Shown here: piece after piece, positions 34,782 through 43,873 of the stretch
Layout of the letters: each line of letters begins with the position of its first letter
How positions within the stretch are numbered: the first letter of the stretch is position 1
From: Desulfobaculum xiamenense
Lineage (GTDB): Bacteria; Desulfobacterota; Desulfovibrionia; Desulfovibrionales; Desulfovibrionaceae
Length of the DNA stretch: 64,000 nucleotides
Direction of reading: 5' to 3'
Assembly: GCF_011927665.1 (NCBI RefSeq)
Contig: NZ_JAATJA010000001.1
Location: forward strand, 601,019 to 665,018
Made by a program: the position numbers and the translations under genes
Notes under the pieces: generated by a model
Database searches by the model: none
What the model was told of the DNA's origin: nothing
Seen by the model: only the letters and a program-made list of their open reading frames with translations

Positions 34782-35561
34782 TTGAGCATGTACCTCAAGC
34801 AAATCGAACAGCTCGTCGTTCTGCAGAAGGTTGATGACGAGATCATCGTCATCGAGAAGGAACTCGAAAGCCTGCCAAAGGAGCTTGCCGCTCTTGAGGA
34901 AAAGAACGCCAAGCTGACCGAGCGCATGGAACAGACCAAGGAGCGGACCGACATCCTGCTGCACCAGCAGCGCCTGCTTGCCGACGAGATCGACAGCAAC
35001 GACTCCAAGATCAAGAAGAGCAAGAACAAGCTCATGATGGCCGGCAACACTCGCGAATATCAGGCCATGATGCGCGAGATGGACAACATGGAGAAGATCA
35101 ATCGTTCCCGCGAGGAAGAGAAGATCGCTCTCATGGACGAGATGAACCGCCAGAAGGAGCGTCAGACCGCCGCCGAGGCCGAGGCCGAGGAACTCAAGGG
35201 ACAGCTTGAGGAATGCAGCGCCAACCTCAAGAAGCGCACCGCCACGGCCAAGAAGCGTCTGACCAAGCTCCAGAAGGATCGCGAGACCGCCTGTGAAGTC
35301 ATTCCTCCGCGCGTTCTCGGTCGCTATGAATTCATCCGCGCCCGCATTCAGCACCCCGTCATCGTCCCCGTGGACGAGGCCGTGTGCAATGGCTGCCACA
35401 TTCTGATTCCCCCGCAGATCTTCAACGAACTGCAGCGCGGCGAACAGATTCTGAGCTGCCCCAACTGCCAGCGACTCATCTACTGGACCAACCACTTCTG
35501 CGCCCCCGCCGACGCTCCCGCCGCACCCGCGGCAGAGGTCGAGGCCGAGGAGCAGGAATAG
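34782..35561 (+). CDS. Coiled-coil protein with C-terminal C4 zinc ribbon (COG1579 type)
   Basis: 259-aa protein. Residues about 5-175 form a long charged coiled coil, followed by a C4 zinc ribbon (CNGC and CPNC) near the end and an Ala/Glu-rich tail. The family is often found next to Nif3-like genes, as here, and its function is poorly known; nucleic-acid binding or a structural role is assumed. The start is probably TTG at 34782, since AGGAGG lies 8 nt upstream. The ATG two codons later (34788) is 14 nt from it. Confidence 0.88.
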   Translation: MSMYLKQIEQLVVLQKVDDEIIVIEKELESLPKELAALEEKNAKLTERMEQTKERTDILLHQQRLLADEIDSNDSKIKKSKNKLMMAGNTREYQAMMREMDNMEKINRSREEEKIALMDEMNRQKERQTAAEAEAEELKGQLEECSANLKKRTATAKKRLTKLQKDRETACEVIPPRVLGRYEFIRARIQHPVIVPVDEAVCNGCHILIPPQIFNELQRGEQILSCPNCQRLIYWTNHFCAPADAPAAPAAEVEAEEQE

Positions 35562-35612
35562 TATAGGCGCACTGCGGCGTGAACCGCGCGCCGCAAAACG
35601 CCTTTGACATTT

Positions 35613-35975
35613 CGGGAGTCGGACGGGTCATCGTCGCGATCCTTCGGGATCGGGGAGGAAAGTCCGGGCTTCGCAGGGCAGGACGCTGGATAACGTCCAG
35701 GTGGAGTGATCCACGGACAGTGCCACAGAAAACAGACCGCCGGTGAAAGCCGGTAAGGGTGAAACGGTGGGGTAAGAGCCCACCAGTCGCCACGGTGACG
35801 TGTCGAGCTAGGTAAACCCCGTCCGAAGCAAGACCAAATAGGAAAGCGTTTGAGGCCGGCCCGGCTGATGCTTTCGGGTAGGTTGCTTGAGGCCGTAGGC
35901 AACTGCGGTCCTAGAGGAATGATGACCACTCCCTTCGGGGAGTACAGAACCCGGCTTACAGTCCGGCTCCCGACA
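35613..35975 (+). ncRNA. rnpB: RNase P RNA (class A)
   Basis: Catalytic RNA of RNase P, which trims tRNA 5' ends. The ends pair as P1: CGGGAGTCGGAC at 35613-35624 with GTCCGGCTCCCG at 35961-35972. The universal 5' core GAGGAAAGTCCGGGC, the internal AGGGTGAAACGGTG, the GTAAACCCC element and the 3' core ACAGAACCCGGCTTACAG are all present in order. About 360 nt, typical of type A. A TTGACA at 35604 sits too close to be its -35. Confidence 0.97.
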
Positions 35976-35989
35976 TTCAGGTCACCACG

Positions 35990-36028
35990 GACGGCGCTGG
36001 GGCTTTTGCCTCCGCGCCGTTCCTTTTT
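35990..36028 (+). terminator. Terminator of rnpB
   Basis: Stem ACGGCGC (35991-35997) / GCGCCGT (36014-36020) with a 16-nt loop, then CCTTTTT. It ends only 20 bp before the ispDF start codon. Confidence 0.8.
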
Positions 36029-36047
36029 CAAACCCCTTGCACACACG

Positions 36048-37241
36048 ATGAAAACCATGTCCGTCTGGGCCGTCATTGTCGCCGCAGGTCAGGGAACCCG
36101 TCTCGCGCGGGCGGGCCTGTCCACACGCAAGCAGTTCATCCCCTTCGAGGGCGCGCCGCTGTTCTGGAAGAGCGCCCGGACGCTGGCGCGGGTCTCCCGC
36201 GTGAAGGGACTCGTCTTCGTCCTTCCCGAAGCGGAATTCGAGGAATACGCCGCCATCGTGCGCGACCTCGCCAGCAGGGACGACATCGTCCTCCCCTGCC
36301 TCACCGTCCCCGGCGGCGAACGCCGTCAGGACTCCGTGCTGAACGGACTTCGCGCCATTGCCGAAACCTGCGACACCGTCCTCGTGCATGACGCCGCCCG
36401 CCCCTTCGCCGGGGCGCAGCTCGCCAACCGCCTCATCGACGCCGTCGAGCAGGGCGATGTGGCCGCCATCCCCGCCATTTCCGTCACGGACACCATAAAG
36501 CGCGTCACGCCCGAGGGGCTGGTGGCAGAGACTCTCCACCGTGCGGAACTTTGCGCGGTGCAGACGCCGCAGGCCTTTGCGCTGCCCACCCTTATCGCCG
36601 CGCACGAGTTCTGCAACGCCAAAGGGCTCGACGTCACGGACGACGCCTCCATGATTGAGGCCGCAGGCGGAGCCGTACGCGTCGTCCCCGGCGAGGAGAC
36701 CAACATCAAGATCACGAATCCGGAGGATCTGCGCATGCTCACCGACAACGCGCCAGCCCCGCTGCCCTGCGTCGGCTGGGGGTACGACGTCCACAAGTAC
36801 GGACTCGGCAGGCCCATGAAGATCGGCGGAGTGCCCATCGACGGCGGCCCGCAGGTCGTCGCGCACTCGGATGGCGACGTCCTGCTCCACGCGCTCACGG
36901 ACGCCCTGCTCGGATGTCTCGGCAAGGGCGACATCGGCCAGCATTTTCCCGATACGGACAAGGCCTTCTCCAACATTGAATCCGCCGTGCTGGTCAACGA
37001 GGTGCTGACCATGGCCGAAGAGGCGGAGTTGGAGCTGTGCCACGTGGACCTGACCGTCATCGCCCAGATTCCGAAACTCTCTCCCTATCGCGAACGCATC
37101 CGCGACAACGTGGCCCGGCTGCTGCGCATCGACGCACAGCGCGTCAACTTCAAGGCCACCACCGAGGAAGGTCTCGGCTTTACCGGCGAGAAGCTCGGCA
37201 TCAAGGCTGTGGCCTGCGTCACGGCGCTTCGCCACGGTTAA
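36048..37241 (+). CDS. ispDF: Bifunctional MEP cytidylyltransferase / MEcPP synthase
   Basis: 397-aa fusion catalysing two nonadjacent steps of the MEP isoprenoid pathway. IspD half (about 1-235): VAAGQGTRL nucleotide loop, HDAARPF, VPGEETNIKITNPEDL. IspF half (about 240-397): GWGYDVHKYG and HSDGDVLLHALTDALLG with the zinc ligands, GDIGQHFPDTD, KATTEEGLGFTG. The start is the ATG at 36048 or 36057; neither has a visible Shine-Dalgarno. The terminator of rnpB lies immediately upstream, leaving almost no room for a separate promoter. Confidence 0.96.
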   Translation: MKTMSVWAVIVAAGQGTRLARAGLSTRKQFIPFEGAPLFWKSARTLARVSRVKGLVFVLPEAEFEEYAAIVRDLASRDDIVLPCLTVPGGERRQDSVLNGLRAIAETCDTVLVHDAARPFAGAQLANRLIDAVEQGDVAAIPAISVTDTIKRVTPEGLVAETLHRAELCAVQTPQAFALPTLIAAHEFCNAKGLDVTDDASMIEAAGGAVRVVPGEETNIKITNPEDLRMLTDNAPAPLPCVGWGYDVHKYGLGRPMKIGGVPIDGGPQVVAHSDGDVLLHALTDALLGCLGKGDIGQHFPDTDKAFSNIESAVLVNEVLTMAEEAELELCHVDLTVIAQIPKLSPYRERIRDNVARLLRIDAQRVNFKATTEEGLGFTGEKLGIKAVACVTALRHG

Positions 37242-37290
37242 TCGCCATTCACGGCTGTTGCGCCCGCAAACTGGCATTTCCCCCAACGCT

Positions 37291-37319
37291 TTGACGCATG
37301 GGGGCATTTGGTGCATGAT
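37291..37319 (+). promoter_or_regulatory. Candidate promoter of cysS
   Basis: TTGACG (37291-37296), 17-bp spacer, CATGAT (37314-37319), about 87 bp before the ATG. Reasonable but not strong. Confidence 0.4.
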
Positions 37320-37405
37320 GCCACCCCTGTCAGACATTGGCGCAATCACCGCGCACAGCACGGAAAACGACAACAAACAGACCGAGTGATACCGGAGTAC
37401 GGCCC

Positions 37406-38863
37406 ATGCAGCTCTACAATACGATGACCCGCCAGAAGGAAGAGTTCACACCGCTCAGGGACAACCATGTCCGCATGTACGCCTGCGGCATAACCGCCTA
37501 CGACTACTGTCACATCGGTCATGCCCGATCCGCCGTGGTCTTCGACGTGCTCGTGCGCCACCTCCGCCATCTCGGCTACGATGTCGTCTTCGCCCGCAAC
37601 TTCACTGACGTGGACGACAAGATCATCAACCGCGCCAACGAGAACGGCGAAGACCCCATGGCCCTCGCCCTGCGCTTCATTGCCGCGTTCCACGAGGACA
37701 TGGACCGGCTGAACGTCCTGCGCGCCGACATCGAACCCAAGGCCACCGAGCATATCGACGAAATGCTCGCCCTGACCTCGAAGCTCATCGAGACCGGCCA
37801 CGCCTACGCCACGCCCTCCGGCGACGTGTACTTCCGCGTGCGGTCCTTCGACGCCTACGGCAAGCTCTCCGGCCGCGACGTGGACGAGATGCGCTCCGGC
37901 GCACGTGTGCAGCCCGGCGACGAGAAGGAAGACCCGCTGGACTTCGCCCTGTGGAAAGCCGCCAAACCCGGCGAACCCACGTGGGACAGCCCGTGGGGCC
38001 CCGGACGCCCCGGCTGGCACCTCGAATGCTCCGCCATGAGCGACAAGCACCTCCAGCTTCCCTTCGACATTCACGGCGGTGGGCAGGACCTCATCTTCCC
38101 GCACCACGAGAACGAAATCGCCCAGTCCGAGGCCGCCACGGCTACTGAAATGGCCCGCTTCTGGGTGCACAACGGCTTTGTGCAGGTCAACTCCGAGAAG
38201 ATGTCCAAGTCGCTTGGCAACTTCTCCACCATCCGCGACATTCTGGAGTCCTACCTGCCCGAGACGCTGCGCTACTTCCTGCTGACCAAGCACTACCGCA
38301 GCCCCATCGATTTCACGCCCGACAACATGCTTGAGTCCGAAAAGAACCTCAAGCGCATCTACACCGCCCGCTGCGAAATCCGCGCGGCCCTCACCCGCGA
38401 GAAGTGGTCCGGTGCGCAGTTGCCCGCTGAGATCACCGAGGAACTGGCGCACATCGAAGCCGAATGGACCCGCGCCATGGATGACGACATCAACACGGCA
38501 GCCGCGCTTGGCCATGTGTTCGGTCTCGTCCGCCTTGCCGGTCGCGTGGCCGAGGACAAGACCATGCGCAAAAGCGAAGGCGCGCGTGTTCTGTGGAATC
38601 GCGTCCAGTATTTGCTGTCCTCGTGGGGCACGGTGCTCGGCGTGTTCAATCAGGACCCGGACGAATTCCTCGCCGCGCTTCGCACCATGAAGATTCGCCG
38701 CAACAGGATTGACCTCAGTCAGGTCGAGGAACTGCTCGCTCGCCGCGCCAAGGCCCGGGCGGACAAGGATTTCGCCACCTCCGACGCCGTGCGCGACGAA
38801 CTCGCCGCCATGGACATCGAGGTGAAGGACACCCCCGCCGGGCAGGAATGGGACGTCATCTAA
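37406..38863 (+). CDS. cysS: Cysteinyl-tRNA synthetase
   Basis: 485-aa class I aminoacyl-tRNA synthetase. The HIGH signature is CHIGHARS, the KMSKS loop is KMSKSLGN, and the zinc-site Cys in YACG, the C of ECSAM and HHENE are in place. Length is normal. The start at ATG 37406 (MQLYNTMTRQ) fits the family. The preceding 23 codons of open frame are not conserved-looking. The gene is closed by a strong terminator. Confidence 0.97.
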   Translation: MQLYNTMTRQKEEFTPLRDNHVRMYACGITAYDYCHIGHARSAVVFDVLVRHLRHLGYDVVFARNFTDVDDKIINRANENGEDPMALALRFIAAFHEDMDRLNVLRADIEPKATEHIDEMLALTSKLIETGHAYATPSGDVYFRVRSFDAYGKLSGRDVDEMRSGARVQPGDEKEDPLDFALWKAAKPGEPTWDSPWGPGRPGWHLECSAMSDKHLQLPFDIHGGGQDLIFPHHENEIAQSEAATATEMARFWVHNGFVQVNSEKMSKSLGNFSTIRDILESYLPETLRYFLLTKHYRSPIDFTPDNMLESEKNLKRIYTARCEIRAALTREKWSGAQLPAEITEELAHIEAEWTRAMDDDINTAAALGHVFGLVRLAGRVAEDKTMRKSEGARVLWNRVQYLLSSWGTVLGVFNQDPDEFLAALRTMKIRRNRIDLSQVEELLARRAKARADKDFATSDAVRDELAAMDIEVKDTPAGQEWDVI

Positions 38864-38885
38864 CCGCCCAAAGACATGACACATC

Positions 38886-38919
38886 AAAGCGCCCGTCTCC
38901 CATGGAGGCGGGCGCTTTT
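38886..38919 (+). terminator. Terminator of cysS
   Basis: 15-bp stem from AAAGCGCCCG to CGGGCGCTTT (38886-38900 with 38904-38918, one G-U pair), CAT loop, then TTTTC. Confidence 0.92.
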
Positions 38920-39041
38920 CATTTTCCCTGCCGAGCGCGGCGCTCGTGCGCGCGAACCCTGTCCACCGCATCGAAAATGGAGTAGGTTGAAGGATACGCC
39001 CAAGGACTCCAACGTATTTCGGACACCTGAACCAAGCGCAG

Positions 39042-41549
39042 GTGAATGTGCCACGAAAGAGAGCCCTCGCCACATCCGCCCCGCCATGCAAGGTTTCGCG
39101 TCGATTCCTTTCTCTCCTGCTGGCGTTGACTAGCGCATTCCTGTGCGCAATCGAGCTGCCGGGGGTTCGAACGGCTACAGCGCAGGAGATTACCACGGCC
39201 GCCGTGCCGAGATATTTCCCACCCCACTATGACACGGACGAAAAGGGCAACCCCGTCGGCTTCGCCATCGACGTCATGAATGCCATAGCGAAACGGGCAG
39301 GTCTGACCGTCCACTACAGCGTCTACGACAACTGGGACCTCGCCCAGACGGCCCTCAAGACAGGACAGGCGCAGGTCATTCCGAACATGGGCATCACGAG
39401 CCGTCGCTCCGAGTACGCCGAATTCACCTCGCCCCTCGAAACCTTCGAAATCTCATATTTCATCCGCGCCTCCGCGCCAGACATCAACACGCTGGAGGAC
39501 CTCGAAGGCAGACGTATAGGCACGGTTCAAGCCAACGTCGGGCACTCCATCGTCTCGTCCAGCCCCGCGTTCGTCGAAGTGATGACGGATGACCTGCGCG
39601 ATCTCGTCCTTCTGCTGCTTTCTGGGCAGGTGGACGCGATCATCTATCCGGCCCCCCTCGTATGGCGCATGGCCCGCATGCTCGGCATCGAGGACCGCAT
39701 CGCCTCGCTTGAACCTCCCGCCATGGAAGTCAAACGCGCCATGGCAGTGGCCCGTGGAAACACCGCGCTGCTCGTCGCGCTGGACCGCGAGGTGCGCCAC
39801 TTCGTCACCGAGGACGAATTCGAGCACATCTACGTGAAATGGTATGGAAGAAAAACTCCCTACTGGTCCGCCCAGCGCATCCTACTCATCTCGGGCGGGC
39901 TGATCTTCCTCACGGCGATGACGCTACTCCTGTGGCGCTATCGCTCCGTCTGCGCCATCAACAGAAAACTCGTCCAGAGCATGGCCGAACGCGACGCCGC
40001 GCAAAAGGCACTGGCGCTTCGCGAGCACCAGTACAGCCTCGTCGCCCAAAACCTCATGGAAGGAATCTGGGTTGTGGACAAGCAGGACAGCACCATATTC
40101 GTCAATTCACGCATGGCCGAAATGCTCGGCCTCGACGAATCGCGACTTCTCTCTACCAAACTGCAGGCCTTTCTGCCCGAAGACGAAAGGCTACCAGCCA
40201 AGGAGCGCCTGCAAGCCCTACGCGAAGGCCACGGCGGCACATACGATGTGGAATTGCGCAGGGCGGACGGCACCATCTTCCCCACGCGGCTCGTCACCGC
40301 GCCGATCCAAAACGAAACGGGCGAGTATGACGGAACGCTTGCCTGTGTGCTCGACATGTCCGAAACCGTAAAGCGTATGAAGGAATTGCGCGTAGCCCAA
40401 ACGACGTTATCTGCCGCCAGCCGCACGCAATCCGAATTCCTCGCCATGATGAGCCACGAAATCCGCACCCCCCTCAACGGGCTATTGAGCATGCTCCAAC
40501 TGCTCGACAAGACACGCCTGGACAAGGAACAGCGCGGCTTCGTCGACAACGCCTTGCGTGCCGGGCGTGGACTCATCACCCTGCTCAACGACGTGCTCGA
40601 CATTTCGCGCCTCGCTCCCGACACGCTCACCGTCCGCTCGGAACCTCTGTCCATTGCGGAAACGCTAAAGACCGTCGTGGACAGCTTCGCACCCGAAGCC
40701 ACAACCAAAGGCCTTACGCTCGGTTGGGACATGGCTCCCAACATACCGGACCGGGTGTACGGCGATGCGCAGAAACTCCGGCAGGTCCTGTTCAATCTTC
40801 TGGGAAACGCCATCAAATTCACGGAGCGCGGAGGGGTGGTCATCATGGCCAACGCGCTACCCTATCGCCCGAATCAGCGGCTCGTAATCCATATCTTCGT
40901 GGCGGACACAGGCATAGGATTCAGCGAAAATCGCCTTGAGACCAGCTTTGATCTTCAGGAAGGCTCATCTCCAGAGCACTGCCTCGGGCTTGGGATCGTA
41001 AAGCGCATGATCAGTCTAATGGGCGGAACGCTGTCCGTGGAATCGGCCGAAACGCAGGGAACCACTGTCCATTTCACGTTCCAGGTCGATATTCCGGCCG
41101 CCCCGCCGTACGAGGTCATTGAGGACGTCCCGGCCGTCATGCCCGAGATTCTCCCCTGCATCCTCGTGGCCGAGGACGATAGGCTCAGCCGCATCGCGCT
41201 GGAGCGATTCCTGACACACCTTGGCTACCCGTTCCGCAGCGTGACCACGGGAAAGGAAGTTCTGGACCTGTTGGCGCAGGAAGAATTCGGTTGCATCCTG
41301 ATGGACGTTCAGATGCCGGTGCTTGATGGGCTTCAGACGACACGGATCATTCGGGAGCGGCTCGACCTGGGCGACAAGGCGCAAATCCCCATCGTCGCCC
41401 TCACGGCGTTTGCCATGGAAGGCGACAGGGACCGCTTCATCGCGGCTGGCATGAACGACTATCTGCCCAAACCCGTCGAACTGGAAGAACTGGAAAGACT
41501 GCTCGCGAACATCGCCGCGGCAAATGGGACATTCCCGGTGGAAAACTAA
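39042..41549 (+). CDS. Hybrid sensor histidine kinase with periplasmic solute-binding domain
   Basis: 835-aa membrane sensor of BvgS-like layout: signal segment (about 18-48), one SBP_bac_3 domain (about 50-270), a membrane helix (about 279-298), PAS (about 330-440), HisKA with phospho-His472 in MSHEIRTPLNG, HATPase with N box LLGNAIKF, and a receiver with Asp755 in LMDVQMP. The ATPase has DTGIGF and GLGIVKR, but the F box between them is short and lacks the usual phenylalanine. No partner regulator is adjacent. An amino acid or similar ligand is expected for the periplasmic domain. Confidence 0.93.
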   Translation: MNVPRKRALATSAPPCKVSRRFLSLLLALTSAFLCAIELPGVRTATAQEITTAAVPRYFPPHYDTDEKGNPVGFAIDVMNAIAKRAGLTVHYSVYDNWDLAQTALKTGQAQVIPNMGITSRRSEYAEFTSPLETFEISYFIRASAPDINTLEDLEGRRIGTVQANVGHSIVSSSPAFVEVMTDDLRDLVLLLLSGQVDAIIYPAPLVWRMARMLGIEDRIASLEPPAMEVKRAMAVARGNTALLVALDREVRHFVTEDEFEHIYVKWYGRKTPYWSAQRILLISGGLIFLTAMTLLLWRYRSVCAINRKLVQSMAERDAAQKALALREHQYSLVAQNLMEGIWVVDKQDSTIFVNSRMAEMLGLDESRLLSTKLQAFLPEDERLPAKERLQALREGHGGTYDVELRRADGTIFPTRLVTAPIQNETGEYDGTLACVLDMSETVKRMKELRVAQTTLSAASRTQSEFLAMMSHEIRTPLNGLLSMLQLLDKTRLDKEQRGFVDNALRAGRGLITLLNDVLDISRLAPDTLTVRSEPLSIAETLKTVVDSFAPEATTKGLTLGWDMAPNIPDRVYGDAQKLRQVLFNLLGNAIKFTERGGVVIMANALPYRPNQRLVIHIFVADTGIGFSENRLETSFDLQEGSSPEHCLGLGIVKRMISLMGGTLSVESAETQGTTVHFTFQVDIPAAPPYEVIEDVPAVMPEILPCILVAEDDRLSRIALERFLTHLGYPFRSVTTGKEVLDLLAQEEFGCILMDVQMPVLDGLQTTRIIRERLDLGDKAQIPIVALTAFAMEGDRDRFIAAGMNDYLPKPVELEELERLLANIAAANGTFPVEN

Positions 41550-41577
41550 GCGGCCCGTAACTGAGCGGCCCGAAAAT

Positions 41578-41611
41578 GAAAAAAGAATCGGGAGCCGCTA
41601 CCCCTTCCCGA
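41578..41611 (-). terminator. Terminator overlapping the end of radA
   Basis: 6-bp stem TCGGGA (41611-41606) / TCCCGA (41593-41588) around the radA stop, followed on the minus strand by TTCTTTTTTC. Confidence 0.5.
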
Positions 41612-42935
41612 AGAGACTCGTCTGGAGATCGACGATGGTGCGCGCCCCGCGCCCGCCCGAGGCAGGCCCGACAATGGGACCGTACCCGAGGCGCTGCGCC
41701 TGCTTGAGCCGAATGTCATGACTGGTGACCGGGCGAATCTGCCCGTTCAAATCCACCTCGCCCCAGACCACAGCCCCCTCCGGCAACGCCCTGTCGTAGA
41801 AGGACGACAGCACGGCGGCCACGATGCCCGCATCGAGGCCGGGGTCCGTCATCTTCAGTCCCCCGCCGATCTTGGTGTAGATGTCCACCTGCGACAGATT
41901 GAGCCGCAGACGCTTTTCGAGCACGGCCAGCAGCAGATGCAGCCGGTTGGCATCGAATCCTAGGGCCGTGCGGCGCGGAATGGCCAGAAACGACTTGCTG
42001 ACCAGCGCCTGCACTTCCACCGCGAAGGGACGCTGCCCGTCGATGGCCATGACCAGCGCCGTGCCGGACAGGCCGGGGTTGCGATCCTGAAGGAAGAACG
42101 TGGACGGATCATGCACGACCTCCATGCCGGAACCGCGCATCTCGAAGACCACCATCTCGTGACTCGGGCCGAAGCGGTTCTTCATGACGCGCAGGATGCG
42201 GTACAGATGCCGCCTGTCGCCTTCGAGAGACAGCACCGTGTCCACCATGTGTTCGAGGAGCTTCGGGCCAGCAATCTGGCCGTCCTTGGTGACATGGCCG
42301 ACAAGGATGAGCGTTGCGCCGTTGCTCTTGGCCGCCTCGATGAGCGACGTCGAAACCGCGCGCACCTGACTGACGCTGCCGGGAAGGCCTTCGACGTCAT
42401 CGGAGGACAAGGTCTGCACGGAGTCCACGATCATGAGATCAGGACGATCCGGACCGCCGATGGCGGCCAGCGCGTCTTCGAGCCGTGTGGTGGAAAGGGC
42501 CAGCAAATCGGGCGGAGACGCCACCAGACGCTTCGCGCGGGCATGGACCTGACCGAGGGATTCCTCGGCGGAAAGATAAAGCGCTCGCCTGCCGCTACGG
42601 CTGATGCTCGCCGCGAGCTGGAGCAGAAGCGTGGACTTGCCGATGCCGGGATCGCCCGCAAGCAGCACGACGCCACCGGGCATGAGTCCCTTACCGAGCA
42701 CCTGATCCAGCGCGTCGAGCCCACTGGAATACGGCACCGCGCGCTCCTCGGAAAAATCCGCAAGGGCGACCGGCGCATGAATGGCTCCCGCTGCGGCCTG
42801 CCGCGCGGTACCGGCCTTGCGCGGAGCGGTCTGCTCCGCCAGGCAATTCCACATGCCGCAGTGCGGGCACTGCCCCTGCCAGCGCGGAGAAACGCTCCCG
42901 CACTCGGAACAGACGTAGACGCTTTTCTTCTTCAT
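41598..42935 (-). CDS. radA: DNA repair protein RadA
   Basis: 445-aa RecA-like branch-migration helicase acting in recombination and repair. Order: N-terminal C4 zinc finger (CSEC...CPHC), RecA-type core with Walker A GDPGIGKST, the RadA signature KNRFG, and a C-terminal Lon-protease-like domain. Start at ATG 42935 (MKKKSVYVCSECGS), the canonical RadA N-terminus. The 86 codons of open frame upstream overlap the preceding gene and are not real. It follows the zinc-ribbon membrane protein by 47 bp. Confidence 0.96.
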   Translation of the reverse strand: MKKKSVYVCSECGSVSPRWQGQCPHCGMWNCLAEQTAPRKAGTARQAAAGAIHAPVALADFSEERAVPYSSGLDALDQVLGKGLMPGGVVLLAGDPGIGKSTLLLQLAASISRSGRRALYLSAEESLGQVHARAKRLVASPPDLLALSTTRLEDALAAIGGPDRPDLMIVDSVQTLSSDDVEGLPGSVSQVRAVSTSLIEAAKSNGATLILVGHVTKDGQIAGPKLLEHMVDTVLSLEGDRRHLYRILRVMKNRFGPSHEMVVFEMRGSGMEVVHDPSTFFLQDRNPGLSGTALVMAIDGQRPFAVEVQALVSKSFLAIPRRTALGFDANRLHLLLAVLEKRLRLNLSQVDIYTKIGGGLKMTDPGLDAGIVAAVLSSFYDRALPEGAVVWGEVDLNGQIRPVTSHDIRLKQAQRLGYGPIVGPASGGRGARTIVDLQTSLFGKG

Positions 42936-42982
42936 GATGATGTACGCAATGGGCGGGCTGGGACGTTCGTGCCGGACGCGGA

Positions 42983-43801
42983 CTACATGTCCACCGACTG
43001 GACGGCCACGACCTTGACCACGAACTCCGAAACGGCGTCGGAAGGCGAAAAGAACACGAACATAAACGGCGCTTCCTGTCCGGGCTGGAGATTCACGTTG
43101 TTGGACCCCACACCGGCTTCGTCGGTGAGGGCCTTCTCGATCTCCGCCTGATCCAGAACCTGAAGCTGGAACAGGGACAGGGTGTTCCCGCACAGCAGAC
43201 GGCGGGAATCGAGCACGGCGTTCTTGTCGTCGAACAGGCTGGCCTCGACCTCGACAAGCTCCTTGGGAACCTCGAAACCGTTGATGGCGCGGCCCTCGAT
43301 GACGAAGATGCGCCCGGCCTTCTCGTTGTCCACATAATACTGGCGGATGCTTTCAAGGGAGATGCGCTTGACCATCTCCTCCATCTGCTCGGCCTGCTCC
43401 ATGGCAATCTCCTCCATGGCAGCCTTGCCGCCCAGAAACGCGGGGAGATACTGGGGAGCGAGAAAACGCAGGCCTGCATAGCTGCCACCGGCAAGCAGCG
43501 CAAAAATCATGAGCACGATGGCCACGGTCTTCGCACGACCGCCCTTGGCGGGCTTTGCGCCCTCATCGATATCAAAGGACAGGCTGCCGAGGCCTTCGAA
43601 GGATTCCTCCTCTCGCGCGGCATCCTTGCGAGCGGAAGGCTTTTCGGACGGTGCTTCGGACTTGCCCGCCTTTGGCGGGGCGGACGTGGGCGACAGGGTG
43701 AAGATATTCTCGCAGACGGTACAACGCACCTTGCGGCCCGCTGTCGCGAACTGTTCATCGAGATTGTACGTCGTGTGGCAATTCGGGCATTCTACGACCA
43801 T
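42983..43801 (-). CDS. Zinc-ribbon / DUF3426-type membrane protein
   Basis: 272-aa protein. The N-terminal MJ0042-type zinc ribbon has C-x2-C at residues 5-8 and 27-30 (CPNC, CTVC). It is followed by a low-complexity linker rich in Lys, Ala and Glu (about 38-88), one membrane helix (about 92-112) and a DUF3426-like C-terminal domain. The topology suggests a cytoplasmic zinc finger and a periplasmic domain. Function is unknown; such proteins recur in deltaproteobacteria. ATG at 43801 with GGAGAG upstream. It lies between hpt and radA. Confidence 0.82.
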   Translation of the reverse strand: MVVECPNCHTTYNLDEQFATAGRKVRCTVCENIFTLSPTSAPPKAGKSEAPSEKPSARKDAAREEESFEGLGSLSFDIDEGAKPAKGGRAKTVAIVLMIFALLAGGSYAGLRFLAPQYLPAFLGGKAAMEEIAMEQAEQMEEMVKRISLESIRQYYVDNEKAGRIFVIEGRAINGFEVPKELVEVEASLFDDKNAVLDSRRLLCGNTLSLFQLQVLDQAEIEKALTDEAGVGSNNVNLQPGQEAPFMFVFFSPSDAVSEFVVKVVAVQSVDM

Positions 43802-43873
43802 ATGTGAACCACTCTCCTTCAGCCCCCTCGCCCGGAGCCCTAGTCCTGTAACGCCAGCGGCAATGTCCGCCAG

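Noticed and set aside
35604-35609. TTGACA as the rnpB -35 element
   Set aside because: It lies only a few bases before the mature RNase P RNA 5' end, so the -10 would fall inside the RNA. The real promoter must be further upstream.
42936-43193. 86-codon N-terminal extension of RadA
   Set aside because: It overlaps the upstream zinc-ribbon gene in another frame, and the canonical RadA zinc-finger N-terminus begins at the ATG at 42935.
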